64,000 nt of DNA from Orbilia blumenaviensis (taxonomy: Eukaryota > Ascomycota > Orbiliomycetes > Orbiliales > Orbiliaceae). A program made the position numbers and the translations under genes. Below, one piece after another: positions 25,818 through 37,443 of this stretch (the stretch's first letter is position 1; the number at the start of each line of letters is the position of its first letter). Under the pieces are notes generated by a model, which did not search any database, had not been told where the DNA came from, and saw only the letters and a list, made by a program, of their open reading frames with translations. Location of the stretch: NCBI GenBank assembly GCA_036872755.1, contig JAVHNS010000005.1, forward strand, positions 1,364,001-1,428,000, written 5' to 3'.

Positions 25818-26252
25818 ATTGCGGCCGTCGAATCTGTATATACACGTGATTTGACTATCTCGCAGTCCCTGATTATTCGAGGCAATATGCAATACAGCTA
25901 ATTTGAAGTCGAGGGCTCGAGTCAATGTTAAAGGTTCCCCACTGCGAGCTAGGCCAGGCCGGGCGTTGGAGAGTGCAGGGGGTGTGAGTTAAAGAAAGAA
26001 GGCCATCTCCCGCCCCGAATTTTTTCCAGTGACGAACATTGCAGCCGAACGCGTCTCATCTTCCCCTTCAAACTCCGAACCAACCTGCACCTGCACCATC
26101 TCCGCACCTTCACACCATCAACACACGCCAACGACACTCCTTCGAACGCTAGGCCTTGATACAGTATTTTAGGCTCTGGCGATATTCCTACATATTCACA
26201 GCCCTAGGCTCATTGCTATTTACTTACAACAACAAAAACCAACCCGGTAAAC
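25818..26252. promoter_or_regulatory. Divergent promoter region URM1 / CBP80
   Basis: 435 bp between the two start codons. The CBP80-proximal part is C-rich and pyrimidine-rich. No specific factor site is claimed. Confidence 0.5.
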
Positions 26253-29120
26253 ATGGTCGACCGCGGCGGCAGATACGAGCGAGACAATCGAGAACGGGAT
26301 AGAGGCGGATATCGCGACCAAGGACGGCCTCAGCATTTCAAGAAAAGACGTTATCAGGGTGCGTCATAAAAACCAGCCTCTGTCTGCACCTTTCCGTCTC
26401 CCATGTCCGGGCGCCTGCCATGGGGGTATATACCACCATGACACAGGAAGAACTGCGAAAGCTAACGGTGTCCTAATCCCTAGATGACGATGAGCGCGAC
26501 TACCGCCAGCAGAGACCTCGTTATGAGGATCCAATGGTTAGGCTCAGGAAGGATATTTTGGCAATTGCAGAATCGGTATGCCTTGGGACCTTGTTTCCCG
26601 TTTAATTTGCTACGGGAAAAGCTAACATCCTTTCTATAGCCTCTCATTAAGGTTGAGGACTCGATTCGATCAATTGCGAAGTCGCTTTCTGCCCATTGGG
26701 ACCACGAGGCTATCCGTAAGGGATTCGTTACTTTGATCAAAACACTGTATGCATCACCGCCACTACTGCTCTGGACATATTACAAACTAATACTGTATCT
26801 AGTGTCGTTGAACAACCCTTCAAGATACCATTCGTCGCCGCCATCGTCCTCTGCGCCAATGCTCAAAAACACGAAATCGGAAAGCTGGTCCTTGACGAAT
26901 TCGCCGCACAGCTACAGGAATACCTTGACAAATGCGAATGGCGGAACTTCAAGCTCACTCTGAGGTTCATGGGATCGATTTCTTGCATGCTAGATGGCGA
27001 GGGAGTTGCGACCTTGCTTAATGACTTGGCCAACTTTACCGGCGATCTGGCTGCCGAAGGAGGCAGCAGTGGGCTTTCTGAAGAGCTGTCATTTGTTATC
27101 CTTATTACGATCCCGTACATCATTACTGCCGCGCCAGGCGGTATTACGGAAGAGTTTTTGACGACGTTGATTGAGCGGTTGGAGGGTATGCAGGTGCAGT
27201 CTGCTGTTGAGCCTCTCCTTTCGCCGTACACTGGTCCAAGTGCGCCCTACCAACCTATGAACGTACGTTTACCCCTAAACCATCCACCCACCCCACATTA
27301 ATACCGAGCGATTCCGCTAACATGTAGGCTAGAATACGTCCTTGTTGTTGAACGCCCTTAAGGATGAAGCTGCCTCCGGCTTCAAATTCGAGATCCTTGC
27401 ACGACCCTGGGAGCCGTTCCTCGCTGAGCTAGAAGCTGCCACCAAACACTTCTTCCCAACGATTTCCATGCCAACGGCCCTCGAAGGTGGCACCATATTC
27501 CCTAAAGTCTACTTCTCGGTTTTCCAGGGAGCCGTTCATGAGACCGTCCCATCACCGACATCTATTACATCGTCCATTCTCCGCGACTCGATCGGTGACA
27601 CAATTGGCCTCCTCGACTTCAACCGCATAGCTTGTGCTCGGTTCCTTATCGATGTTGACTGCTACTTTTCGCCCAATGCATTCGTAAAGCGTGCGACTCC
27701 GTTCGATAAAATCTCAGAAGTGCCAGAGGGCAAATCAACGTGGAAGCCGGAGGATGTCTGCGTTGACGCTATTTTCACGAATATTTTCCAACTGCCACAG
27801 CCGGAACATAAGCTTGTCTATTACCATGCCACGTTAACGGAGGTGTGCAAATTGGCGCCGCAGGCGGTTGCACCGTCTCTCGGAAGGGCTATTCGTTATT
27901 TGTACAGGAACTTAGAGAGTATGGATGTAGAGTTGAGATACAGGTTTATCGACTGGTTTGCTCATCATCTAAGTAACTTCGGGTACACCTGGAAGTGGAC
28001 TGAGTGGTAGGTCTATGCCTTTCCTCTTTTTTACTTTCCGGCTAGATGTCTTTATAAGAAAGAGGCAGACAAGAAGAACAAAAGCTAACGTGATATTTCC
28101 AGGATCCCGGACCTTGAACTCTCCAAGGTTCACCCACGACGTTCATTCATTCAGGAAGCTGTAGAGAAGGAGATCCGCTTAAGTTTCGCTAATCGCGTCA
28201 AGTCGACACTCCCAGAGCAATACTGCGATCTGGTACCCGAGGACAAAGAGAAAGAGCTTCCAGACTTTAAATTTGAATCCGATGACATCGCATTCCCGGA
28301 GGAAGGAAAGCAACTCCTAAACCTGATCCGACAGAAGGCGCCTAACGAGGAAGTCGATACTCTCATGAACGCCATCACGGACGCAGCTAACAACAAAGGA
28401 CTCTCTGATCCTTCTAAATATGCCAGGGATATGTACATCACCTGCATCTGCCATATCGGAGCGAAGAGTTTGAGTCACGTGCTCAGCTGCATCGAGAGGT
28501 GCAAGGAGAAACTTACACAGTTAGGGCAGGAGTTCCCACAGGCGCAGCGACAGATCGTGGGGACCGTGATGAGGTACTGGGCGGACCAACCAGGCATCGG
28601 GGCTAATGTTATTGACAAGCTACTAAACTACTCGATATTGACGCCATTGTCTGTTATCGAGTGGGTTATTCTCGATGCTGGTGGAGAGGCGCTTCCTAGG
28701 GGACATGCATGGGAGATGGTGAACACGACGACGAGGAAAGTTGTGCTAAGGACGAGGAATTTGGCGAGTGCTAGGGGAGGCGATGATCTTGCGGAGGAAC
28801 AGATTGCGATTGCGGAACAGCAGCACGAGGTCGCGAAGGCGGAACAAGGGGAATTGTTTAAGGTTGTGATGGAGGGGCTTGGGAGGTATGAAGATGATGG
28901 GGCGGTGGTTGGGAAGGAAGGAACGACTGATGAAGATGTGGTGTGGTTGAAGTGGTGGGCTTCGAGTTGGTTGAGGGCTTTGAAGAGACAGAGTGATATT
29001 GAGGAGGCGGAGGAGGCTATGAGGGTTAGTACTGGTTCTGGGGCTGGTGCTATGGAGGAGGATGGGGAGGGCGATGGTGAAGATGAGGAGAAGGCAGATG
29101 AGAACGCTATGGAGGCTTAG
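26253..29120 (+). CDS. Nuclear cap-binding complex large subunit (CBP80)
   Basis: Six exons (26253-26358, 26484-26575, 26640-26746, 26803-27262, 27333-28006, 28103-29120) give 818 residues, the normal size for Cbp80/Sto1/NCBP1. With CBP20 it binds the m7G cap of RNA polymerase II transcripts and supports splicing, export and decay control. The N-terminus is Arg/Asp-rich (RERDRGGYRDQGRP), a probable nuclear signal. The first MIF4G-type helical domain follows (about 40-250; PFVAAIVLCANAQ), then the second and third helical domains with RPWEPF, DFNRIACARFLIDVDCYF and PLSVIEWVILDAG. The C-terminus is acidic. Start at MVDRGG is the first ATG after the divergent promoter. Confidence 0.95.
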
Positions 29121-30055
29121 AAGCCTTCTATTGTTATTCACTCAGACTGCTGCGAGGGTTTGTGATGTGTTTTATGGTTGATAAGTGATATCAAGCTGTA
29201 AGGCCGACGACGTTTGGTGGCTTATTTTCTTTTTCTCTTGGGCACGAAATGAGATTTTGTAATTCTAGTGGTTTATCATTCATCGTTTATGTTAGTATAT
29301 GGCAGAGACTGTCAAGTTGCATCAATGACTATGGCTTAAAGTGTAACGAGGATAAGCTTAGGCAGGAAAATAATAGAATTCTGGAACTCATGTGCAGGCA
29401 CTATTATGTAGGTCGAATGATAGATAGTATACTGGTGTCGCTCATTATTCTTTCAGGGTTTGCCGAGAAGCTGGGAAAACCAAGTATTGATTATGATGAT
29501 TCATTCATATTCTATCCTCCATCCCCATCTCTTCAATATAGCTAGCCATGGCATTGTCGTCGACAAAAAGACAATGCATCGAATACATGATTCCCTTCCT
29601 TCTTCCTTACTTTCCACCGCATATATGCCACACAATACATGCCCATACACAGAATCCACGAACATCGGACGAGTCAACCAAAACAGAAGAGAGACAAAAA
29701 AAAAACAAGGATAGTAATACACAATCCTAGCATAAGGATAATACAATAGTAATAGCTTTAACAAGAAAGAAACGTAGACGCCGTGAAGAAGAAGAGGAAG
29801 AGGAAAATATAAAACTCCGTCCGGTTTTTGGTGTGACGCCCTGGTTGCGAGAATGAGAAACAAAAAGTAGTAACGGGAGTAAGACGAGAAATAGTATGTA
29901 CTCTTGAAGAACTGGGGCGAGCTAGATCGGCTTCGGATAAGAAACCAACAGAGCGAGCATGCTGTTTGTCGCACAGTAGCAGGTAGCAGGCGGTACAGTT
30001 CGCATGAAATAAAGAATGCAGTGACGCATTGGTAGGTTGCACAATCTTTATAAAT
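29121..30055. other. Convergent 3' intergenic region, CBP80 / CENP-A
   Basis: 935 bp between two stop codons. It is A/T-rich, with no ORF resembling a gene and no repeat of note. It should contain both 3' UTRs and polyadenylation signals. Confidence 0.5.
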
Positions 30056-30648
30056 TTAGCCCAACCCGCCAAAAGCACCCCGAATCCTCCTTGCTAATTG
30101 AATATCCTTCTGCATGATAGTAACCCTCTTCGCATGAATAGCGCACAGATTCGCATCCTCAAACAGGTGCACCATAAACGCCTCCGCCGCCTCCTGGAGT
30201 GCCAACAAAGCTTGACTCTGCCACCTCATCGACTCGTTTGATTTGTGGAATTGCGAGTTGACGATATCGACCTGGTCTGCACAGATCTCGCGCACCAGGC
30301 GGGAAAACGGTAGCTTGCGAAGGAGGAGGTCGGTGGATTTTTGGTACTTGCGGATTTCACGAAGGGCGACGGTTCCGGGTTTGTATTTGTGGGCTCTGCG
30401 GGGGACTGGATCGCCGGCTGCATTTTCCAAGGTAATATTTGTTAGTATAATCGATTTTTAATTATCACCATTGATACAATAGTATATCTCCAAACAATAC
30501 AGCCATCATCCTTTATTTTTATAGTTCAATTGGGGGGAAGAATTAGAAGTGGGAACCTACGTTGCACACCAGTCGACGACCGACGTTTACCACCGGTAGT
30601 CTTGTCGCCCGTCGACGGCCTTTTCATGGCCATCTTTGTAGGAGCCAT
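30056..30648 (-). CDS. Centromeric histone H3 variant (CENP-A/CenH3)
   Basis: Two exons (30648-30561 and 30417-30056, with a 143-nt intron carrying TACTAAC) encode 149 residues. The variable N-tail is basic. The histone fold starts near [25 protein letters not shown] rather than canonical H3 is indicated by [23 protein letters not shown] in place of the H3 LVREIAQDF, the Gln in [15 protein letters not shown] where H3 has Pro, and the C-terminal GAFGGLG, which resembles other fungal CenH3 proteins. It replaces H3 in centromeric nucleosomes and seeds the kinetochore. The segment between LVREI and RWQSQ is about 19 residues, around eleven longer than in H3, which is an odd loop 1. It is divergent from the MMTAG2-like gene. 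Confidence 0.92.
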
Positions 30649-31563
30649 TTTGTTACTTTATTCTATCCTTTTACTATTAATTTCACCTCGGCGATGAGAT
30701 GAAATTAGTGATGGTGATGGTGATGGTGGTGATGAGGGTTTAATCGAGCCCCCTTTCTCTCTTGTTTATCCTTTCCCCTTCCCTTTCTCCTTCCTTCTAA
30801 TTTTTCTCTGGGTATATGTGTTTCGAGTACTTTTTCGATTTTTCGAGTTTTGAGAAGTAGATATAGCTATGAATAGGTTACTTTCGAACCAGAGTGAGGA
30901 ATGATGAAGTCGAGTGGTATCGTGATGAGCAAAAGGAAGATGTGGTTGTGGTGGCGGTGGGTGGTGATGCGACTGGGCGCTGTTCTCTCCCTTGACAACG
31001 GGGGAATAACAAAGGTTTGCTCGTCTCGAGTACAAGCGAAGTCCCACCACTACTACTAAGTCTAGTCCAAGTTACAGGAGTAGAAACTCGAAGGATGAAG
31101 ATGATGATGATGACGAAGATGATAAAGAAAATATGATGAAAGAAAGGAAGAAGGAAGGAAAAAAAGAAGAAGGCAGGAGCAGCTGTTGGAAAGTTATATC
31201 AAAGAAGTCCCTCCTCTTCTCTCCCTTTCGAAGGTCTTTCGCCAAAAAAAATCAATCAAAGTGCCGATATTGGAATGGCTGGGACGCGTTGCCTAATTGA
31301 TAACCAACAACGCGTTGCTCGTCTTTGGAGGGGCAGCTCAACACATTTTTTAGGACCCGCCAGGTCGCGTGCGTGTAATTTTAAATCCGCTTTGGGAAGG
31401 TTGTACGTGACAAACCTTGGAACAACGCGTCAACACGCCAACTCCAAGGCCCCTGGTCCTAGCCGCCACCATCCAGCTTTAAACTCGACTGATGGAATAC
31501 AAATTACACCGTCAGCTGCAGTTGTAGGACATCGTACTACCACCACAACCACGACCACTAAAA
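30649..31563. promoter_or_regulatory. Divergent intergenic region CENP-A / MMTAG2-like gene
   Basis: 915 bp between start codons. It contains an imperfect GATGGT/GATGATG tract near 30705-30740 and a GATGAT tract near 31095-31125. No further element is claimed. Confidence 0.45.
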
Positions 31564-32515
31564 ATGGACCTCCTCAAAGGCCCGATCCGTGAAGGCAGTC
31601 GGTACGTTCTTTTCCTTCCCCAACTGCTGCTACCACTCAGGAAACCTATCAGTTGTCGAATCAAGTAAAACATATTAATATCAAATGCGATACATTAGTG
31701 GTGGCCGCGACTTCAAATGGTCCGATGTTAAAGACTCCAAAGATCGCGAATACTACCTCGGCGTCTCCGTCAAAGCCCCAACTGGTCGATGGCAGCAAAA
31801 CCGCGACATCCAATGGTACTCCCGCGACCAGACCTCTGCAGAGCAGGAGGCCTTGAACCGTGAGAAGCGACTGGAAGAGATTAGGAAGATTAAAGAAGCA
31901 GAGAACGATGCTTTGAGTGCTGCTTTGGGGTTTAAAGTCGTGAGGAGGGTTGACGACGGTGGCTCTGGTTTGTCTCAGGGTGAGGTTGATAGGGCGATTA
32001 AGGAGGCCGGTGCTGGGGTTGATGAGCGTGAGGAGGGAACAAATGAGAAGGGTATTGGGTTCGGAAGGATTGGATTGGCCGCCTTGGGCGGTGCTGGTGC
32101 CGGTGCTGGAGGTGATAGAGAAGTCATGGCTGGCAATAATAACAATGCCAAATACGACGGCGAACAGGCCAAATGGAGGCCCGCACCGCCGACGGAATCC
32201 AACAGGAGAGACGGCAGAGACGATAGACGGAGAAGAGACGACCGCGAAAAGTCATCGAGGCATCGCCACCGCTCAAGATCAAGATCAGGGGACCGGGAAA
32301 GAGACCGGGAAAGGGACAGGGACAGGGACAGAGACAGGGATAGGGATAGGGATAGGGAAAGACACCGACGGCGTCGCTCAAGGTCAAGATCCAGAGACCG
32401 CGAGAGACGGCATGAGAGCGACAGGCGGCGACGAGACCAATCTCGATCCCCACGGAGGCAAGATGATCGTAGAGATCGCAGAGACCGAGACGACCGGCGG
32501 CGGCGGCATGATTGA
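31564..32515 (+). CDS. MMTAG2-like (kinase phosphorylation domain) RS/RD protein
   Basis: Two exons (31564-31601 and 31699-32515) give 284 residues. The N-terminus matches the multiple myeloma tumour-associated protein 2 (MMtag) domain: MDLLKGPIREGSRGGRDFKW, then DREYYLGVSVKAP and GRWQQNRDIQWY. The junction at CG/T restores the conserved SRGGRD and shows that the first exon is only 38 nt. A Lys/Glu helix follows (about 60-95), then a Gly/Ala hinge. From about residue 180 to the end there is an Arg/Asp/Ser tract with many RD and RS repeats, typical of splicing-associated nuclear proteins. The family's molecular role is poorly known. The stop lies 175 bp from the stop of convergent GLS1. Confidence 0.88.
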
Positions 32516-32690
32516 TACCAGTCCTTTTATGTATACCTTTTAGTATCCCCAGCATGACACCGGCGTCCAGGCGTTCCTATACCTTTTATATATCCCTCAA
32601 ATTGTATATTATATATATTTCAAAATGTATATATGCATATGCACGCTTCATCATCATTACCGCTCCTACCTTACAAAAAAGTATATATCA

Positions 32691-35600
32691 TTATAGCTCC
32701 TCATGGCTGGGCACCGCAACAACCTCCACAGTCTCAGGCAACGCCATGATATTAACCACCAATGAAGTCCATCCCAAAAAGTGCTGAACTCCCTTTCCGT
32801 TACCCTTCTCCTGTTCATATTGTTCCCATGCAAATCCCGTCTCCTTCCAAACTCTGAAAACGTTGTTGACCACGTTCTGTCTGAGCTCTTTATATAACTT
32901 TGCGGCTTTCTGCTGGTGAGGCCCTTTGACTGCTCCATATTCCTATATTCCCCCTGATGTTAGCAAAACCCCTACGTGCTACCCACAGTATATATTCCGT
33001 ATATACTGTAAAAAAAGGTTTCAACTCACCCTCAGTCTCAAAATCGCCAAATAGTTCATATTAACCCACACAGGTCCTCTCCAATAATTCTCCCCCTTGC
33101 TATAAAACTCATCCTGACGACTCAAGCTCCTCAACCCGAATGGGCTCCACAGCTGATTCTCATCCCCAATGATATCCAAAATCTTTCCTAGCTTGTCCTG
33201 ATCGCTCACAAGTCCCAACAAAAATGGGAATATTGAAACGTATCCAACATGGCAAACGTGTACGCTCTCTTCGAACGAATCTACTGTTGCGTCGCAAAAG
33301 CAGCCAGATTCTTTGTTCCAATGGAGGTCGTCGATGTTGTGAAGAATTGCTTCTTCGTGTTTGCCATACTCGGTGGCATCGTCGGGTTCTTTAAGTGCAA
33401 TGGCGATGTTCTTCATTAAACGTGCGGAGAAGCCCATCCAGCTCAGCAGGTCGACGTGCAGTTCACCTGGATGCGGTGGTTCCGCGCGCGGGTAGTCATC
33501 GATTCCACTGGTAAGGCAGTATCCCGGTGCTCGGCCTCGCCATCTGTATCCCTCCTTCATCGAGAATGCAGTTCTGTCATACCCTCTGATCTCACCGGCC
33601 TGAGTCTCTCTGAACCAGTAATATTGCCGTCTCAACAAGGGATAGATATTCTTCAAATAACTCTCCGCTGATGCAAATATAGCATTTGAAATCCCTTCCC
33701 CTCTCCCACCGAATTCCGACATCTGCTCCATGATCTGCGACAACTCGCCTGTTAGATCAGGGTAATTTGTTGTCGCTGCCCATTTTTCAATGAATTTAGT
33801 AAGAACGAGGAGGAGGGTTGGAGGATTGGCGTAGTGTGGATATTGGGTTTGGAATTCCTTGGGGACTTTGGAACGGGCTTCGTCGCCTAGAATTTGCTCA
33901 CGGGCGATCCAGCCGTCGGCGTCCATTAGATTGAACCAACTGCGGACGATTTCCATACTGTATTGACCTTGTTAGTACTTTCCATTCTCTTGCATCTTGG
34001 ATAGAGGATGTATGACATACGCAACATCAGTATCCCACTCAATAATCGGTAGCAGATGAAACCCTTCATCCCACAAAAACCCTCGTGGAAAAAACGGCCG
34101 ACTAGGTATAGAAGTAAACAGCGTCGTAGGGCCTTCTAGCTGTCCCAAATCCTTCTCCCTATTAGCCTTCGCTGCCTCCCAAAACCCTTCTTCATCCTCT
34201 GGATACTCCGAGCGGTCGACTAGCGAAGTACCATGGAAGTACCCTATGCCACCCAGGAGATTTGAGAATAGCTCCTTTGCGAAGTTGGCGTATTTCGGGG
34301 CGTCGAATGGGGCGTAACGTTTAAAGGTTTTGGAGAAGCGGGTGTTAAAGCTTTCGGTGTTTTCTTGGATTTTCTCTGTTAGGAGTTTCGCTGTTTTTGA
34401 TTTGTAAATAATGGATCTGGACGTAATACTAATGTGGGACGGAGGGCCTTACATGTCATCGGTTTCGGAGCAGAGTCTGAGGAGAAGAGGATATCGAACT
34501 ATAATTTCATGCATATTAGTTTTGTGCCGGTGCCTCCAGGAATAATATATGTAGAGAGTTGATATATACCTCAAAGGCGCCCTCGAAGACTTTCTGGACA
34601 AGGTGAACATTTCCCTCCCCATAATTCGGCGGCAACGTTAGCGCTTGCCATGGAGGCGGCAGATTCTCAGCCCCAAATTTCTGCAAGAGCTTATCGAATC
34701 GTCCCTTCAGTTCCAAAAATATAATATCTATACCCAAGGAAAAGGCAGATTAGCAATCTTTTTATCAGCCAAATAGATCACAAAAAATGCGTACTTTTGA
34801 TCCGCCAAATATGTTCAGCAGGGTAGCTCCCCACTCGATAAAAACTCCTGGAGATGTCATGTTCCTCAAATTCATCCATTCTCGAATCCAATTCCGAAGG
34901 GGGCATGTTTGTAGCCGGACCCTCTGTCACTTCGATATGGAAGTCGTCCAGGCCTGGAACATTGCCTTTGAGGTTCACAGAACCTTTGATACCCTATTTA
35001 TTCGACCCCCTGTTAGCACTTTTCTAATTTATGCATTAATGGGATAGATTTAGATAGAAATACCAGCTTATCTGCCTCGTTTTCCAAGGATACGGTACCG
35101 TCGCCTTCGAGACCGGCCCAGAAGAAGACGGTGGTTTTAACGGGACCGCGAGCTAGAGTTATCATATTATCAGCCTCGCCCTTGACATTAGTATATCTGA
35201 TAGTAGCAGATAGACATACTAATATCCCTCGGTTTCCCTTTTACCCTCGCACCCCAACTGCCACCTATACGGCCATTCACATTAGCAACCAGTCCATGCA
35301 TATACATCAAATCGAACCAATCGATAAAATTTAAAAGAATTGGGAAAATAACGTACCATGTCGCCCGCCAGAAACCTTGGCCAACTCGATCTCAATGTCG
35401 ATAAAGTTATCCTGATCATGAATAACCTGCCTGCCGCCGGTTCTGACATCGTATTCTACCCAGCCGTAGCCCTTCATATCATCGCTTTGTTCGCAGGTGT
35501 GCCTGAATGCTATTTCCCCCCAAAACCAAAAAAATTCCACCAGGTTAGAATCCATCGGTACGATATTCATGGAATAAATAAAAACCATGTATTGATAATG

Positions 35601-35881
35601 TGGTTTGAAAAGATATCCGAGAGAAGGAAAGGAAACATACACTTCTGCGCCCGCGAGTAATCTTCCAAGTTTCCCCATATAAGCCCCATATTCAGACTCT
35701 TGGGCAGCCTAGGCCGCATGCCGAAGTATAAACTGGGATTGTAAGGACCCCATAGCAGCGACTGGTTGGATGCGCGCTGGATCTCGTTGGCGAGGATTGT
35801 TGGATCACTGCTGCTGTCCGTTGCGGACGCGCCAGTGCTCCATCCTAGGAGCACGGGCAACAGCAAGCTTTGCAAGTGCAT
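32691..35881 (-). CDS. ER mannosyl-oligosaccharide glucosidase I (GH63)
   Basis: Ten exons (35881-35641, 35509-35357, 35264-35220, 35152-35064, 34993-34795, 34727-34570, 34498-34453, 34390-34021, 33957-33030, 32942-32691) close in phase to 826 residues, as expected for glucosidase I (Cwh41/GCS1). It trims the terminal alpha-1,2-glucose from the N-glycan precursor in the ER lumen. A signal peptide or anchor is visible (MHLQSLLLPVLLGWSTGASA). GH63 landmarks: WGPYNPSLYFGMRPR near 43, GWVEYDVRTGG, RPFFPRGFLWDEGFHLLPI, GIDDYPRAEPPHPGELHVD, and ENYWRGPVWVNMNYLAI. Introns are short (62-131 nt). No missing catalytic region was seen. Confidence 0.95.
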
Positions 35882-37443
35882 TCTTTCTTTCTTTCCTTTT
35901 TTTTTTTTGGTCTCCCTTCCCTTTTTTTTGAACTCTAATTTATTTTTTTGGTTGGTGTTTCCAGGTGATGAAAGAGGGAGGACCTGCCGGGTGAGGTCGT
36001 CTGTCCAGTAAACGCTCGTTTATAACCACAGGAAAACCGAAAAGATGCATTTGGACAGGTAGACGACTTGTGAGATCCCTGCCTCACTAGCAGTCTGCAG
36101 TCCACGTCCGCACGTGTTACGATTTCCGCAGCAACGTCACGATGAGGCATCGGAAAAAGTACAAGCAAGGGTACAAAATTGATTTCTACAATCGACAAAG
36201 ATCATGAATATAGCAAATTCATTGAACCTTGATAATGGCGAGAAGAATTATGATATCTACCAGAAAAATAAAGTATTCTTACGTAATCTATATTGAAGCC
36301 CAAAAAAGGGAAATGCAAAATACAACACCCCAAATTATTTCAACACGTAAGAGCGCACAACACAAGTCTAGTTGTGAGATCTCGAGACTAACTTTCCATT
36401 TTCGTTCTACTACCCGTCTTACTTTAGTATTCGAAATTCATTTTATTTTTTATGCAGTGTGTGGCACACTACATATACTTGTTTTGAGACTGGTGTGAGA
36501 TAATACGTTATTGGATTAAGAAACGGGTGAGTATATTGTGTATAGGCCGCCGAATATCGCGGTTTACGGGCGAAGTTCACCCCCTCGAGTCGGCGTATTC
36601 GTTTAAGTATAGGGTGCTATTAGACCAATAATGAAAGCAAAAAAATATAATCAAAATAGCGATTAGATTTAATACGTTAGTACTATACTACTATTCTATC
36701 CGGTAGTTCCTAGCTGGGTTCTTTTCGACGCCGACGTATTATAGTAATTTAATTTGTGGCTTTGAATTCTGGAATCGAAAGACTTCACGGAGGGTGTATT
36801 GCCACTGGTGGCTGGACTCGGCCCACGCAGCCCATGACGCCGACATCCTGACCATAGGCCTCTATGCTATAGCGACGAAATAACGGGGGCTTGTGAGCCT
36901 TTCTTTGTGGTAGATCAAATGAAAATCCAGCTAATTTTCACTCCAGCTCGCAGATATGAACGGTCATGTGACAGTGGCATGTTTTCGCGCACCTCCGAAG
37001 CTGGTGATAATCGGGATATCGCTGCGCCGCCGAAACTTGGATATAACCCAACCTTGCTTATGACCTGAGATCTGTCATAGGAAACAATATTAAGAATCCA
37101 TGGCTTCGTAAGTACCTACGAGGACTGGCTCCATCAAATCTGCGGGCGAGTTCCTCGGTTAGAGATATATGCACACCACAAGACTCTTCTAGTGTGCTTA
37201 GATATGAATCAGGCTGTCAATTAAATTCATGTCACATTCACGAACTTACAATATCATATGTAGGCTGGGGATTGGTCTTTCCGAATATCAACCGTCTGTT
37301 CATCTTGATGTGGTGAGCTCAAGGCTGAAACTTTTGACCATACAATATATATATATTCACGCCGAACTTTGGATCCAACTCCCCACCAATTATAAGCCCA
37401 AATCGATACCCCACTGCTTATACAAGCAAATTAAACAATATTA
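35882..37443. other. Intergenic region upstream of STAND gene
   Basis: 1.56 kb without a supported gene. It includes the GLS1 promoter at the left and the STAND gene promoter at the right. The middle (36.2-36.7 kb) is A/T-rich and looks degenerate, with no intact element. Confidence 0.45.

Noticed and set aside
30056..30648. Canonical histone H3
   Set aside because: The WQSQ core, the TIMQKD Gln, the longer loop 1 and the GGLG tail indicate CENP-A.
32270..32400. Tandem DNA repeat / CRISPR-like array (GACAGG units)
   Set aside because: It is in-frame codon repetition for Arg-Asp dipeptides within a coding exon.
31950..32555. Long ORFs in other frames across the MMTAG2-like gene
   Set aside because: They are shadows of the RD/RS repeat tract; the repeat leaves alternative frames open.
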